Of a stretch of 64,000 nucleotides of DNA, positions 39,252-49,234 are shown piece by piece. The translations under genes were made by a program, and so were the position numbers. Below the pieces are notes generated by a model. It did not search any database. It saw nothing but the letters and a program-made list of their open reading frames with translations, and was not told where the DNA came from. Source of the stretch: an uncultured Deferribacteraceae bacterium. Its GTDB lineage: Bacteria > Chrysiogenota > Deferribacteres > Deferribacterales > Mucispirillaceae. The DNA is taken from NCBI GenBank assembly GCA_947041165.1, contig CAMRCY010000006.1:1-64000 (forward strand), in the 5' to 3' direction. The first letter of the stretch is position 1, and each line of letters begins with the position of its first letter.

Positions 39252-39425
39252 TATAAATTATGGCGAATTAGAGATATGTATGTAATGTTAAATTAAGTTT
39301 ATAAATAGTAAATAGGCAGTTATGATTAGTAGCTTGTATAAGTAAGAGAGCACGCAAGATAGGTGTTCATGTTTTATAAATTATGGTAAATTAGAGATAT
39401 GAAATTCAAATTAAATTCAATATAC
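39252..39425. repeat. Direct repeat duplicating the uvrB 5' region
   Basis: TTATAAATTATGG-GAATTAGAGATATG at 39252 recurs at 39374 as TTATAAATTATGG-AAATTAGAGATATG, where the last ATG is the uvrB start. The match continues weakly into the first codons (TTAAATT). The spacing is about 122 bp. The copied part includes the AT-rich promoter area and the ribosome site TTAGAG. Confidence 0.75.
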
Positions 39426-41366
39426 GAACCAGCAGGGGATCAGATAGAGGCTATAGCAGATCTGGTTACGAACTATAAAGATGGTGTTAAACGTCAAGTT
39501 CTTTTAGGTGCAACAGGATCTGGTAAAACTTTTACAATGGCAAACGTTATCACAACTCTTAATGTGCCGACGTTAATTATTGCACATAACAAAACATTAG
39601 CAGCACAGTTATATGGAGAGTTTTGTAGATTTTTTCCAGATAACGCAGTCGAGTATTTTGTAAGTTATTATGATTACTATCAGCCAGAAGCGTACATGCC
39701 ATCATCGGATACATATATTGAAAAAGACTCATCAATCAATGAAGAGATAGATAAATTAAGACACCGAGCAACAAGAAGTTTAGTTGAAAGAAGAGATGTA
39801 ATTATTGTTGCATCAGTTTCATGTATATACGGTTTAGGATCTAAAGAAACCTACACTGATATGAAGCAAGATATATCGGTTGATCAAGAGATGACAGTAG
39901 ATCACTTAACAGATGTGTTGATACAGATAAGGTATACAAGAAACGATTTTGATTTTCATCGAGGAACGTTCAGAGTAAAGGGAGATACGATTGAGATCTT
40001 TCCATCTCACGAAGACTCGTTAGGTTATAGAATAGAATTTTTCGGTGATACGATAGAGAGGTTGTCGGAGTTTGATTTTATAACTGGTAAGACGCTTAAA
40101 GTTTTTGACAGTTTAGCGATCTATCCAAACACTCATTATGTTACTCAAGCTATCACAACAAATAATATTTTAGAGCAGATGAAAAAAGATCTATTACTTA
40201 GATCTAAAGAGTTCATTGATCAAGATAAACTTTTAGAAGAACAGCGTATAACTCAGAGAACTATGTATGATATTGAGATGATTAAAGAAACAGGACATTG
40301 TACTGGTATTGAAAATTATTCACGATATTTTGATGGTAGAAAACCTGGTGAAACTCCACACACTCTAGTTAGTTATCTACCAGTTGATGCACTTGTGATT
40401 ATTGATGAGTCGCACATGACAGTGCCTCAAATTAGAGGTATGTATAATGGGGATAGAGCTCGTAAAACTAATCTAGTAGAGTTCGGTTTTAGACTTCCAG
40501 TAGCTTTAGATAATAGACCATTAAAATTTGAAGAGTTTGATGCATCGTTAAATAAAGTTATGTATGTTTCAGCAACTCCAGATAATTATGAGATAGAGGT
40601 ATCAAACGGTATCGTTGCAGAACAGATTATTCGTCCAACTGGATTGCTTGATCCGATAATAGAGATTAGACCTGCAAAGACACAAGTTGATGATCTATAC
40701 AATCAGATTGTGATAAGGGCAGCGAAGGGCGAGAAGATTTTGGTTACAACTCTCACTAAACGTATGTCTGAAGAGTTGACAAAATATTATAAAGAGCTAG
40801 GTGTACGAGTGGAATATCTTCACTCCGATATAGATACGTTTGAAAGAATTAAAATTATTAAATCTCTACGTTTAGGAGAGTTCGATGTTCTAGTTGGTAT
40901 CAATCTTCTTAGAGAGGGTTTAGATATTCCTGAGGTAACATTGGTTGCTATTTTGGATGCAGATAAAGAAGGTTTCTTGCGTTCAGCAAAAGCACTTATT
41001 CAAACAGTTGGACGGGCTGCAAGGAATGTTGATGGCAGGGCGATATTTTATGCAGATAGAATTTCTAAAGCTATGCAGCAAACGATGGATGAAACAGGTA
41101 GAAGAAGAGAGAAACAGTTGGAGTATAATAGAGTTCATAATATAACTCCTGAGACTGTGAAAAGCAATATAGGTGATGTATCATTTTCTGTGTACGAGAA
41201 AGATTATTCAACTGTTGATATCAATAAAGATAAAATAAAGTTGTCGGGCAATAAGAAGAAGGATATAATACATTTAGAGAAAGAGATGTTTAAAGCTGCC
41301 GAGAAACAAGATTATGAATATGCGGCAAAATTAAGAGATATGCTTTTTGAGTTGAAGAGTAAATAA
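39399..41366 (+). CDS. uvrB: Excinuclease ABC subunit B
   Basis: A 655-aa damage-verification helicase of nucleotide excision repair. Walker A GATGSGKTFTMA, the beta-hairpin YDYYQPEAYMPSSDTYIEKD, DESHM box, SATP, the helicase motif VGRAARN and the C-terminal UVR domain (DYEYAAKLRDML) that binds UvrC are all intact. Length is normal. It is transcribed from its own promoter area. No SOS box could be recognised. Confidence 0.98.
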   Translation: MKFKLNSIYEPAGDQIEAIADLVTNYKDGVKRQVLLGATGSGKTFTMANVITTLNVPTLIIAHNKTLAAQLYGEFCRFFPDNAVEYFVSYYDYYQPEAYMPSSDTYIEKDSSINEEIDKLRHRATRSLVERRDVIIVASVSCIYGLGSKETYTDMKQDISVDQEMTVDHLTDVLIQIRYTRNDFDFHRGTFRVKGDTIEIFPSHEDSLGYRIEFFGDTIERLSEFDFITGKTLKVFDSLAIYPNTHYVTQAITTNNILEQMKKDLLLRSKEFIDQDKLLEEQRITQRTMYDIEMIKETGHCTGIENYSRYFDGRKPGETPHTLVSYLPVDALVIIDESHMTVPQIRGMYNGDRARKTNLVEFGFRLPVALDNRPLKFEEFDASLNKVMYVSATPDNYEIEVSNGIVAEQIIRPTGLLDPIIEIRPAKTQVDDLYNQIVIRAAKGEKILVTTLTKRMSEELTKYYKELGVRVEYLHSDIDTFERIKIIKSLRLGEFDVLVGINLLREGLDIPEVTLVAILDADKEGFLRSAKALIQTVGRAARNVDGRAIFYADRISKAMQQTMDETGRRREKQLEYNRVHNITPETVKSNIGDVSFSVYEKDYSTVDINKDKIKLSGNKKKDIIHLEKEMFKAAEKQDYEYAAKLRDMLFELKSK

Positions 41367-41406
41367 TCGGTGACCATTTATATAAATTTTCTTTTTTGGA
41401 GAGACT

Positions 41407-43791
41407 ATGTTAAGTAAAGCAACTAGAGTTGTAATGTTTTGGGCTATTGTGTTTTTTGTTTTTGTGATAACACCTATTCTTGGTGTGTCATTATATATAT
41501 ATATGATAATGGATACGTTGCCTCCAATAGAGGAAATTAGTCAATTTAAATATTCAGAACCGATGAAAATATACGATCGAAATGGTGATATAATTGCAGA
41601 GTTAGGACAAGAGCGTCGCTATCCAGTACCGTATGCATCACTACCATCTTTTCTAGGCAAAGCTGTTGTTGCAGTTGAGGACTCAAGATTTTATTTACAT
41701 AACGGTGTGGATTTGGTTGGTATAACAAGAGCGTTTGTAGCGAATGTAAAAGCTGGAAGAATTGTTCAAGGTGGTTCAACTTTAACACAGCAGTTAGTTA
41801 AGATACTATACCTTAACCCAGAGAAGAAACTTAAAAGAAAATTAAAAGAGGCAATTCTTGCATATAAATTAGATAGTTATTTGAGTAAGGAAAAGATTTT
41901 AGAGTTATATTTAAATCAAGTTAATTTTGGTAGAGGTGGCTACGGTGTAAAAGCTGCTGCGATAAATTATTTTGGTAAAGAGGTTGCAGATTTAACTTTA
42001 GCTGAAGCTGCTATGATTGCGGGTATTCCTAAAGCTCCTGGTTTATACTCTCCTCACATCAATCTTGAAAGAGCTATCGGTAGAAGAAACACAGTTCTGT
42101 CACGTATGCTTACAATGAACTATATAAGTCAAGAAAATTATGATGAAGCGATAGCAGAAGAGGTTGTGTTAGTTGAAACAATTCCTTTAAAATTAAAGTA
42201 TGCAGGGTATTTTGTTGATTTTGTAAAAGAGTTTATTGAGAATGATTTAAAAATAGAGAACCCTGAAGAACAAGGTTTGAAAATTTATACAACGCTTGAT
42301 ATATCTCATCAGCTCGCAGCAGAAGTTGCTATTAGAAAGAATGTTCTTCTTGTATCTAAAAATGAAGGTTATCAAGGTGTCTTGCATAGAGAGGAGAAGG
42401 ATAATAGTTCGGCTCAGAATACAGCTAGTGATAACAAATCAATAGATAATAATTCAACTGAGAATATATCAACAGTAGATAGTAAGGATGTTAAAAAAGA
42501 TTTTTATACAACTTTTAAAGTGCCTAATTATTTAGAAGATCTAGGTATACTTAAAGCTAAGGTTATAACTGTTACAGAAGATTATGTTGAGATTGAAGTT
42601 AATAACGAAAAAGGTATTTTACTTATAAGGGATAATAGATGGGCTAAGGCTATTGAGAGTGGCAGATATCAGTTAACAAATTTTAATAGTATTATGAAAG
42701 ATAATGATATTATATATGTTTCAAAAAAGAAAGGTGATGCTAAAACAAAAAATAAAGTAAGCATATATTTATTAGAGCAAGATCCTGAAATAGAGTCAGC
42801 GTTACTATCTATTGATCCATTAACTGGCGAGATCTATGCTATGGTTGGTGGCTTTGATTACAATAAATCTTTTTTCAATAGAAGTGTTCAAGCTAAGCGT
42901 CAAACTGGATCAGTTTTCAAACCGATTGTGTATGCTGCTGCACTTGAGAGTGGTATTCTTCCTATGGATATTATTCTTGATGCACCTGTGATATCGGATG
43001 CTGATGAAGAGGGTAATGTTTGGAAACCTAAGAATTTTGAAGATAAATTTTATGGACCAACAACTATGAAAGAGGCATTGATTAAGTCTAGAAATGTTGT
43101 AACTGTGAAAGTTGCAGAACAAGTTGGTATTAGAAGAATTATTCAATATGCTAAAAAGTTTGGAATAGTTTCAGATATCCCAGCAGATTTTTCAGTAGCA
43201 TTAGGATCAGCTTCGGCATCATTATTGGAGATGGCTTTTGCATATTCATCGTTTGCACAAGGAGGGCTTCGACCTGTAAATCCTGTGTTCATTAAAAAGA
43301 TAGAAGCTTTAGATGGTTCAGTTGTTTATGAGCCTGGTGAGGTTGAGAGAGTTAAAGTATTAGAACCTGCAACTGCTTTTATTATGAATGATATATTATC
43401 TCAAGTGGTGGAGAGAGGATCAGGTTGGAGAGCAAGAAGAATTCCAAGAATGGTAGCTGGAAAAACAGGCACAACGAACGGTCCTAAAGATGGGTGGTTC
43501 ATCGGATATCTTCCTAACCTTGTTACAGTTTCTTGGTCTGGATACGATGATTTTAGAAATATGATATCACATGCAACTGGAGCATCTGTGGCTACTATGC
43601 CAGTTGTTGAATATAATTTATCGGTTATGAGAGGAATGCCACTTAAATCTTTTCCAGTAACAGATAGTGTAGGATTTTTTAAAGTTGGTGTTGAGAGTCG
43701 AGAGATCACGAACTCGATAAATGAAGATTATACATTTGAACCTTATCCGATAGATATAGATGGTAATCCTACAAAAATATATATTAAGTAA
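41407..43791 (+). CDS. Penicillin-binding protein 1A (bifunctional)
   Basis: A 794-aa class A PBP. One N-terminal membrane anchor (about 12-36) is followed by a GT51 glycosyltransferase domain (EDSRFYLHNGVD with catalytic Glu near residue 90, GGSTLTQQLVK, LYLNQVNFGRGGYGV) and an OB-like insert with a Ser/Asn-rich spacer (about 325-365). The transpeptidase has active Ser in TGSVFKP near residue 501, SRN in the second motif and KTGTT near 684. It polymerises and crosslinks peptidoglycan. The C-terminus ends soon after the transpeptidase fold. It stands 40 bp after uvrB. Confidence 0.96.
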   Translation: MLSKATRVVMFWAIVFFVFVITPILGVSLYIYMIMDTLPPIEEISQFKYSEPMKIYDRNGDIIAELGQERRYPVPYASLPSFLGKAVVAVEDSRFYLHNGVDLVGITRAFVANVKAGRIVQGGSTLTQQLVKILYLNPEKKLKRKLKEAILAYKLDSYLSKEKILELYLNQVNFGRGGYGVKAAAINYFGKEVADLTLAEAAMIAGIPKAPGLYSPHINLERAIGRRNTVLSRMLTMNYISQENYDEAIAEEVVLVETIPLKLKYAGYFVDFVKEFIENDLKIENPEEQGLKIYTTLDISHQLAAEVAIRKNVLLVSKNEGYQGVLHREEKDNSSAQNTASDNKSIDNNSTENISTVDSKDVKKDFYTTFKVPNYLEDLGILKAKVITVTEDYVEIEVNNEKGILLIRDNRWAKAIESGRYQLTNFNSIMKDNDIIYVSKKKGDAKTKNKVSIYLLEQDPEIESALLSIDPLTGEIYAMVGGFDYNKSFFNRSVQAKRQTGSVFKPIVYAAALESGILPMDIILDAPVISDADEEGNVWKPKNFEDKFYGPTTMKEALIKSRNVVTVKVAEQVGIRRIIQYAKKFGIVSDIPADFSVALGSASASLLEMAFAYSSFAQGGLRPVNPVFIKKIEALDGSVVYEPGEVERVKVLEPATAFIMNDILSQVVERGSGWRARRIPRMVAGKTGTTNGPKDGWFIGYLPNLVTVSWSGYDDFRNMISHATGASVATMPVVEYNLSVMRGMPLKSFPVTDSVGFFKVGVESREITNSINEDYTFEPYPIDIDGNPTKIYIK

Positions 43792-43855
43792 ATTATATTA
43801 AGTTGAGAGTAGTAGAATATAGATTTGTGTACATATTAAAGAAAGGGATATATTA

Positions 43856-44803
43856 GTGGAAACAAATAGTACAAAGTATTTTTTTGAGGGTAAGTCTGCA
43901 AAGATAAAATCTATGTCTAAGATTATTAGACAGGTAGCGCCTCTGTATGCGAATATCCTTTTATACGGTGAAGCGGGTACTGGAAAAAATACAGTTGCAA
44001 AATATATCCATATAAAGAGTAAGCGAAGTGGTGAAGTCAATTTTTTAAATCCTAGTAAGTTTTATAAAAAAGATCTATCTGGAGATAGTATAGATAAGAA
44101 AATCAGAAACTTATTTATAAAAAGTTCTAACGGAACGATTATAATTAATGACATCGCTGATTTTAATAAAGTCTTACAAAACACACTTCATAATATTGTC
44201 AAATATGCTGAGGAAACAAATGTACGAGTAATCGCATGTACATCTCAAGATCTAAAAGAACTTGTGAGGCAGAAAAGATTTAACTCAACTTTATATCATT
44301 TATTTCCAGCAAATATAACTGTGCCTCCACTTAGGGATCGTAAAGAAGATATACCTAGTTTAGCAGATATTTTTCTAACTGAACTAAAAGCTAGCAACAG
44401 TTTGGAGAAGAAAATATCTAATGAGTTGTTAGAGATTTTAGTGGCATATAATTATCCTGGAAACGTCCGTGAACTTGAATCATTAATTACAAATCTATAT
44501 CTAAAATCTGATGTAGAGGATCTGCTTCTACCATCACACCTAACAGAAGATTTCGGAATGACACATAGCAAAGTTAGTAATAGATTATCGGATGATCTTT
44601 ATAGACTAGCAAGAAATATGTTAAAATCTGGAGAACTTACAAGCAAAATAGATGTTTACCAAGAATATAAAGAAATAGTTGAAATACCATTAATTAAAGC
44701 AGCGCTTGATATAACTAACAGGAATAAATCTGTAGCTGCGAATCTGCTGAATATTAATCGTAACACTTTAGCAAAATTACTTAAGGAATATAATATTGAT
44801 TAA
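43856..44803 (+). CDS. Degenerate sigma54-activator-like AAA+ regulator
   Basis: A 315-aa protein related to bacterial enhancer-binding proteins. There is no receiver domain. The AAA+ core (about 10-235) keeps Walker A GEAGTGKNTVAKYIH, PPLRDRKEDIPSLA and YNYPGNVRELESL. The segment that normally holds ESELFGHxxGAFTGA is shortened and has no GAFTGA loop, and Walker B reads GTIIINDIADF, with Asn-Asp instead of Asp-Glu. A Fis-type helix-turn-helix ends the protein (NKSVAANLLNINRNTLAKLL). It probably binds DNA without activating sigma54, perhaps as a repressor or co-regulator. GTG 43856 has AAGGGA upstream. rnr starts inside its last codons. Confidence 0.85.
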   Translation: METNSTKYFFEGKSAKIKSMSKIIRQVAPLYANILLYGEAGTGKNTVAKYIHIKSKRSGEVNFLNPSKFYKKDLSGDSIDKKIRNLFIKSSNGTIIINDIADFNKVLQNTLHNIVKYAEETNVRVIACTSQDLKELVRQKRFNSTLYHLFPANITVPPLRDRKEDIPSLADIFLTELKASNSLEKKISNELLEILVAYNYPGNVRELESLITNLYLKSDVEDLLLPSHLTEDFGMTHSKVSNRLSDDLYRLARNMLKSGELTSKIDVYQEYKEIVEIPLIKAALDITNRNKSVAANLLNINRNTLAKLLKEYNID

Positions 44804-46832
44804 AAAAAGAAGTAGAGATGAAAGAGCAGAAAGAGGAAGTTTTAAGCCTAAAAGAAAAGATGATGGCGATGGAAAAACTTTAAAAGGTAGAGTTGAAGCT
44901 CATTCAGCTGGTTTCGCATTTTTTATTCCTGAGGATAAAACAACTGATGATGTGTTTATTCATCCACGAAATCTAAATGGTGCAAGCAGTCAGGATATTG
45001 TTTTAGTTACAGTATCTACATTCAAAGGTAGGCTTGAGGCTAAAGTTGTCAAAATTGTTTCTAGAGGTATAAAAGAGATTGCAGGTATATATCAACGAGT
45101 AAATAATGCTCAATATATTATTCCTGTATCAAAAACATTCAACTACAATATATATATTAAACAAGAGAATAGTTATGAAGAGGGCGATGTTCTGCTTGTT
45201 ACTCTAACTTCATATCCATCAGAACATGATAGAGCATACGGTGATGTTGTGCTAAAACTTGGACATATAAATGATATCGGAATTGATAATAAAATTGTTT
45301 TATCAAAATTTAAACTTACACGTAAAGTACCTGAGAAAATATCTAATGAAGCTAAAAAAATTCAAGAAAATTGTACTCCTACAATAGATGGTACAGTGGA
45401 AGATTTTAGTAATTTATACACAGCTACAATCGATGGTGAAGATGCTAAAGATTACGATGATGCGATAAGTATTGAAGTCAAAGATAATGAGTATATTTTA
45501 TATGTGCATATAGCTGATGTATCGTTATATGTTAAGGAAGAGTCTAAGTTAGATGAGTATGCAAAGGGCAGAGGGACATCAATATATTTTCCTCAGTTTG
45601 CAATTCCGATGTTACCTGAAGAGTTGTCAACCGATCTATGTAGTTTGCTTCCTAAAGTATTGCGTAGAACGGTAACTGTTAAAATGGTTGTTGATAAAAA
45701 TGATGGAGCGATATTAGATAAACAGTTTTATAGATCTATCATAAAAAGTAATGAGCGATTAACCTATAATTATGTTAACGAACTAATAGATGGAAGAGCT
45801 GTGACTACTGATAAAGGGTTATCAAAATTTGTAAAAGATTTTGAAGATTTGTATAATATATTTGAGAAGAAAAAACTGAACTCAGATTATATATCATTTG
45901 ATTTTCCTGAGAATAAATTTAAATTTAGAGAAGATGGATCAGTTGAAGATGTGTATCAAGTAGTTCGTGGGATATCTGAAAGAGCTATTGAGTTTTTTAT
46001 GATATCAGCAAATGAAGCTGTTGCATCATATCTGCATGAGAGCGATTTAACATCGATTTACAGAGTGCATGATAAACCTGATAACGCTAAAGTTATTGAG
46101 TGGCTTGAACTTGCAAAAAGTTTAGGTGTTGACATAAATCATGTGAATGATAATAGTGTGAAAAGTATTTCGATATACTCTATACTTGCTACAAATTCAA
46201 AATATTCATCATTGCTACTTCCAAAATTAGTACGCTCGATGATGCGTGCAGAATATAGTACAGATAATATAGGACATTTTGGTTTAAATTCAGAGGCGTA
46301 CACCCACTTCACAAGCCCTATAAGACGTTATCCTGATCTAGTTGTGCATAGATTACTTCTTGAAAAGTTGTCGATGTTAGCGAGCAAACCGAATGCAACG
46401 TATACATCTAAATATGATGAAGATTATTTAGATAGTGTAGCAAAAAGATCTACAGAGCTTGAGAGAGTTGCATTTGAGATTGAAACTGAGATTAGTTCGT
46501 TCAAAAAGATTGAATATTTGTATGAGCATTTTGAAGATGATTATATTGCAACTATAAATAGTATCAATAGTCACGGTTTTAAATTGTTTATAGAAAGGAT
46601 CTCATTACCTGCAATGCTTGATTTTGATGATATCAATTTTGATGAGTTTACATCAGACAGTAAACGTGCAATCGGTAAAAATAGTAATAAGATTTATAAG
46701 ATTGGTGATGAGATTGCGATCAATGTTCACTCTATTGATATAGCATCTCTAACTGTAAAATTTAGATTAAAAGATGATGTGATAAATATGAAGATGAATA
46801 AAGCTAAGAAAAAGAAGAAAGATAAAAGATAG
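44796..46832 (+). CDS. rnr: Ribonuclease R (RNB-family exoribonuclease)
   Basis: A 678-aa 3'-5' exoribonuclease. Cold-shock domains at about 25-190 (VEAHSAGFAFFIPED, DVFIHPRNL) are followed by the RNB catalytic domain with DGEDAKDYDDAIS (Mg-binding Asp residues), HIADVSLYV, YFPQFAIPMLPEELS and HFTSPIRRYPDLVVHRLL. A C-terminal S1 domain and Lys-rich tail complete it. TTG 44796 with AAGGA 8 nt upstream overlaps the regulator stop. A bidirectional terminator lies 130 bp beyond. Confidence 0.95.
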   Translation: MIKKRSRDERAERGSFKPKRKDDGDGKTLKGRVEAHSAGFAFFIPEDKTTDDVFIHPRNLNGASSQDIVLVTVSTFKGRLEAKVVKIVSRGIKEIAGIYQRVNNAQYIIPVSKTFNYNIYIKQENSYEEGDVLLVTLTSYPSEHDRAYGDVVLKLGHINDIGIDNKIVLSKFKLTRKVPEKISNEAKKIQENCTPTIDGTVEDFSNLYTATIDGEDAKDYDDAISIEVKDNEYILYVHIADVSLYVKEESKLDEYAKGRGTSIYFPQFAIPMLPEELSTDLCSLLPKVLRRTVTVKMVVDKNDGAILDKQFYRSIIKSNERLTYNYVNELIDGRAVTTDKGLSKFVKDFEDLYNIFEKKKLNSDYISFDFPENKFKFREDGSVEDVYQVVRGISERAIEFFMISANEAVASYLHESDLTSIYRVHDKPDNAKVIEWLELAKSLGVDINHVNDNSVKSISIYSILATNSKYSSLLLPKLVRSMMRAEYSTDNIGHFGLNSEAYTHFTSPIRRYPDLVVHRLLLEKLSMLASKPNATYTSKYDEDYLDSVAKRSTELERVAFEIETEISSFKKIEYLYEHFEDDYIATINSINSHGFKLFIERISLPAMLDFDDINFDEFTSDSKRAIGKNSNKIYKIGDEIAINVHSIDIASLTVKFRLKDDVINMKMNKAKKKKKDKR

Positions 46833-46965
46833 CAAAGAATTGTAATTAATATTGCTTCTCTAATAGTTTTATGTGATTTAAAAACAAGTGCTGATAATTT
46901 TATTAAACTATTTCACAGTTCAAAATTTATACAATAAAACTGAAAATATCAAAAAAATAACATAC

Positions 46966-46997
46966 AAAAAAACCCTCAATAATATGAGGGGTTTTTT
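46966..46997. terminator. Bidirectional Rho-independent terminator
   Basis: CCCTCA (46973-46978) pairs with TGAGGG (46985-46990), flanked by A-run on the left and T-run on the right. It can stop rnr on plus and the lipoprotein gene on minus. Confidence 0.9.
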
Positions 46998-47026
46998 ATA
47001 TCAATAAATATTATATTAATTTTACG

Positions 47027-47734
47027 TTACTTATTTGATGTTGCTTCTACAGGTCGAATTATACTACCTATCGTTGGTTTCTCTGATAATATATATCTAT
47101 CATCATTATATAGTAATTCTAATTGAGTATCATTAGGAATTGCGATCATAGCTTGAAGTTTAGCATTTACCTGTTGCACTGTCCCGTCGTCTATTACATA
47201 AAGAGTTCTATTATCTCTAAGGTAATAACCTTCATACTCTGCCTCGTCATCATTATCTGGTCTACCATTTTCAAACTCAATATTTCTAGCAACAAAAGCA
47301 TTTAGTTTTGTAGGATCTGCTGTTGTAGTATCTAAGTCAGTTAATATGCTGTATTCATTCTCATCATCAGTATCTATGATACCGTTCTCCATTTCGACTT
47401 CATCAAGGCGTACTGTATCACCTACTTTTTTGAAGAAAAGAAATTCTGTTTCAACTTCAAGAATTCCATCATCAATATCTTCTTCTGACTGAAACCAAAC
47501 TGTATCGTATAAACGATCTAATAGTGAGAACTCAGTTGCTTTTGGTATTTCTGTTCCTTCAGCTAAGTTTGAACTTGCTTGAATATTTGATACACTGTTA
47601 CCGATTGGAGTTCCTGCTAAAACAAGTTTGTTATCACTAGGAACCTGTCCTGATATAGGTTTTGTAGTGCTACCATTTTCATCTGTACACGATATAACTG
47701 TGATCATCATAAATGCTAATAATATATTTTTCAT
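47027..47734 (-). CDS. Lipoprotein of unknown function (acidic)
   Basis: A 235-aa protein with a short signal peptide and lipobox VISC (Cys 16). The mature part is very acidic, with repeated Asp/Glu clusters (EEDIDDGILEVETE, DTDDENEY, DNDDEAEYEG), some of which look like calcium-binding loops. I recognise no family. It is preceded on its own strand by 244 bp that contain a hairpin AACGGC..GCCGTT at about 47850-47886, and its end meets the rnr terminator. The longer open frames on the opposite strand are not credible. Confidence 0.8.
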   Translation of the reverse strand: MKNILLAFMMITVISCTDENGSTTKPISGQVPSDNKLVLAGTPIGNSVSNIQASSNLAEGTEIPKATEFSLLDRLYDTVWFQSEEDIDDGILEVETEFLFFKKVGDTVRLDEVEMENGIIDTDDENEYSILTDLDTTTADPTKLNAFVARNIEFENGRPDNDDEAEYEGYYLRDNRTLYVIDDGTVQQVNAKLQAMIAIPNDTQLELLYNDDRYILSEKPTIGSIIRPVEATSNK

Positions 47735-47978
47735 ATACTTCCTTCTTAATTTTATTTCAATCTACTTACTACAATATAGTCCATACCGACTAATTATGCT
47801 ATAGTTATTATTAGTACACTTTATAGTCAGTCGCAATCAAGAAACAGTAACGGCACATAACCGTTTATACGATTACATGCCGTTCTAATTTATCATACAA
47901 TTTAATACTATTAATATATTACACTACCAGATTGATAGTGTATCGTTCAATCTATGTGATCGTTAGTTTAAAGTATAA

Positions 47979-48740
47979 TTATTTATTATCTTTACTTCCA
48001 TCATCATTATTATTTGATTCATCATCTGTTGTATCGATAATCGTCATATTTTTTCTTGTACTGACTTTTTTCTTCTCATCTGTAGGAGTAGTTGGTTCAG
48101 TGTGTTTAACGGGATCACTATGTTTTACAGGTTCTTTTTGTATAATGCTTTTTATTTTCCCTAATCTTACATATACAGATATTATAACAAATATCAAACT
48201 CACTATAATAACTAGTATAACTATAAAAAATATCACAATATAGTTTTTAAATTTATTTACTAACTCTATAGATGCATTATTTTCGATAGTTAAATTATTT
48301 ATATGGTTGTTAAGATTTGCTATTTTCACAGATAAGTTATCAGTTTCAGTTTGATAAAATCTCAGGTTATTTTCTAAATAAGTTATTTTGTCATCAAATA
48401 ACATAAAATTATTTTCCATATTTTTTTCAAGTATATTATATCTATTAATATAGCTGTTAAGCGTAGTTGCACCGAAACCATTATCAAGTAATAATTGGTT
48501 ATTATTTTGAGTTTCTATTGCTGTATTATTATCAAAATAGTTACTATCATTATCGTTCATAATATTATTGATATCTTCAACACTAGTGATCGGTTTGCTG
48601 ATATTATCACCACTCTCTACTAGTTCATTTTTAGGTTTTATGGTTTTGTTATCACCTTTATTTCCGTATTTCACTTTGATCGTATCACATCCAATTGATG
48701 TAAAGATTACAAGGATACTTAAGATAACTAATTTCTTCAT
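47979..48740 (-). CDS. Lipoprotein with coiled coil and transmembrane segment, unknown function
   Basis: A 253-aa protein. A signal peptide with lipobox SIGC (about Cys 18) is followed by an Asn/Asp-rich region, a coiled coil (about 100-160: KNMENNFMLFDDKITYLENN), one strong transmembrane helix at about 163-190 (YIVIFFIVILVIIVSLIFVI) and a Lys/Pro/Thr-rich C-terminal tail. A lipid anchor plus a later membrane helix would span the periplasm if both are used. No family recognised. ATG 48740 has AGAGG 9 nt upstream, so I prefer it to TTG 48749. Confidence 0.75.
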   Translation of the reverse strand: MKKLVILSILVIFTSIGCDTIKVKYGNKGDNKTIKPKNELVESGDNISKPITSVEDINNIMNDNDSNYFDNNTAIETQNNNQLLLDNGFGATTLNSYINRYNILEKNMENNFMLFDDKITYLENNLRFYQTETDNLSVKIANLNNHINNLTIENNASIELVNKFKNYIVIFFIVILVIIVSLIFVIISVYVRLGKIKSIIQKEPVKHSDPVKHTEPTTPTDEKKKVSTRKNMTIIDTTDDESNNNDDGSKDNK

Positions 48741-48903
48741 TGGTATCAACCTCTTTGAGTTATATATAACTTAATCAATTATATTTTATTACCTTACTAT
48801 TATCAAGACAAAATATTGATTGTATTATGCGAGTTGAAAAATAATTGTTAATAATATCTGTATAAAGCCGATCAAGTAAGTACAGTGGTGTGAGGATTAT
48901 GAG

Positions 48904-49119
48904 ATGAGTAGACTTGATATATTTATGTTTATGTTAGCAGCTGGAGCTTATTTTGCGATTATCTTAGATTTGAGAAGCCGTGCATTAAAAATTGAAAGGT
49001 ATGATGAGTTACAAGATAAGAAGCGATTATATTACGTAAAGCTTGCTAAACAGCAGGAAGAGATAGAGAAAATAGTTGCTGCAAGTGAAAATAGCAACGA
49101 TAAAAAACCAGATAGTTAA
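48904..49119 (+). CDS. Small membrane protein (71 aa)
   Basis: One transmembrane helix (IFMFMLAAGAYFAIILD, about residues 6-22) followed by a charged helix rich in Lys/Glu/Gln (DELQDKKRLYYVKLAKQQEEI). TGAGGA 10 nt upstream may be the ribosome site. CcmD and other bitopic helper proteins look like this, but there is no related gene nearby. Moderate confidence that it is real. Confidence 0.5.
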   Translation: MSRLDIFMFMLAAGAYFAIILDLRSRALKIERYDELQDKKRLYYVKLAKQQEEIEKIVAASENSNDKKPDS

Positions 49120-49234
49120 TTATAAGTTATAGGTTCGGTATCTGTAATTTAACTCATAGTAAAACTTATGTTTTAAATTATAGTACCACTTATAGAAGTT
49201 GATAATCTATGTCAGCTTGAATTACATAAACAAA

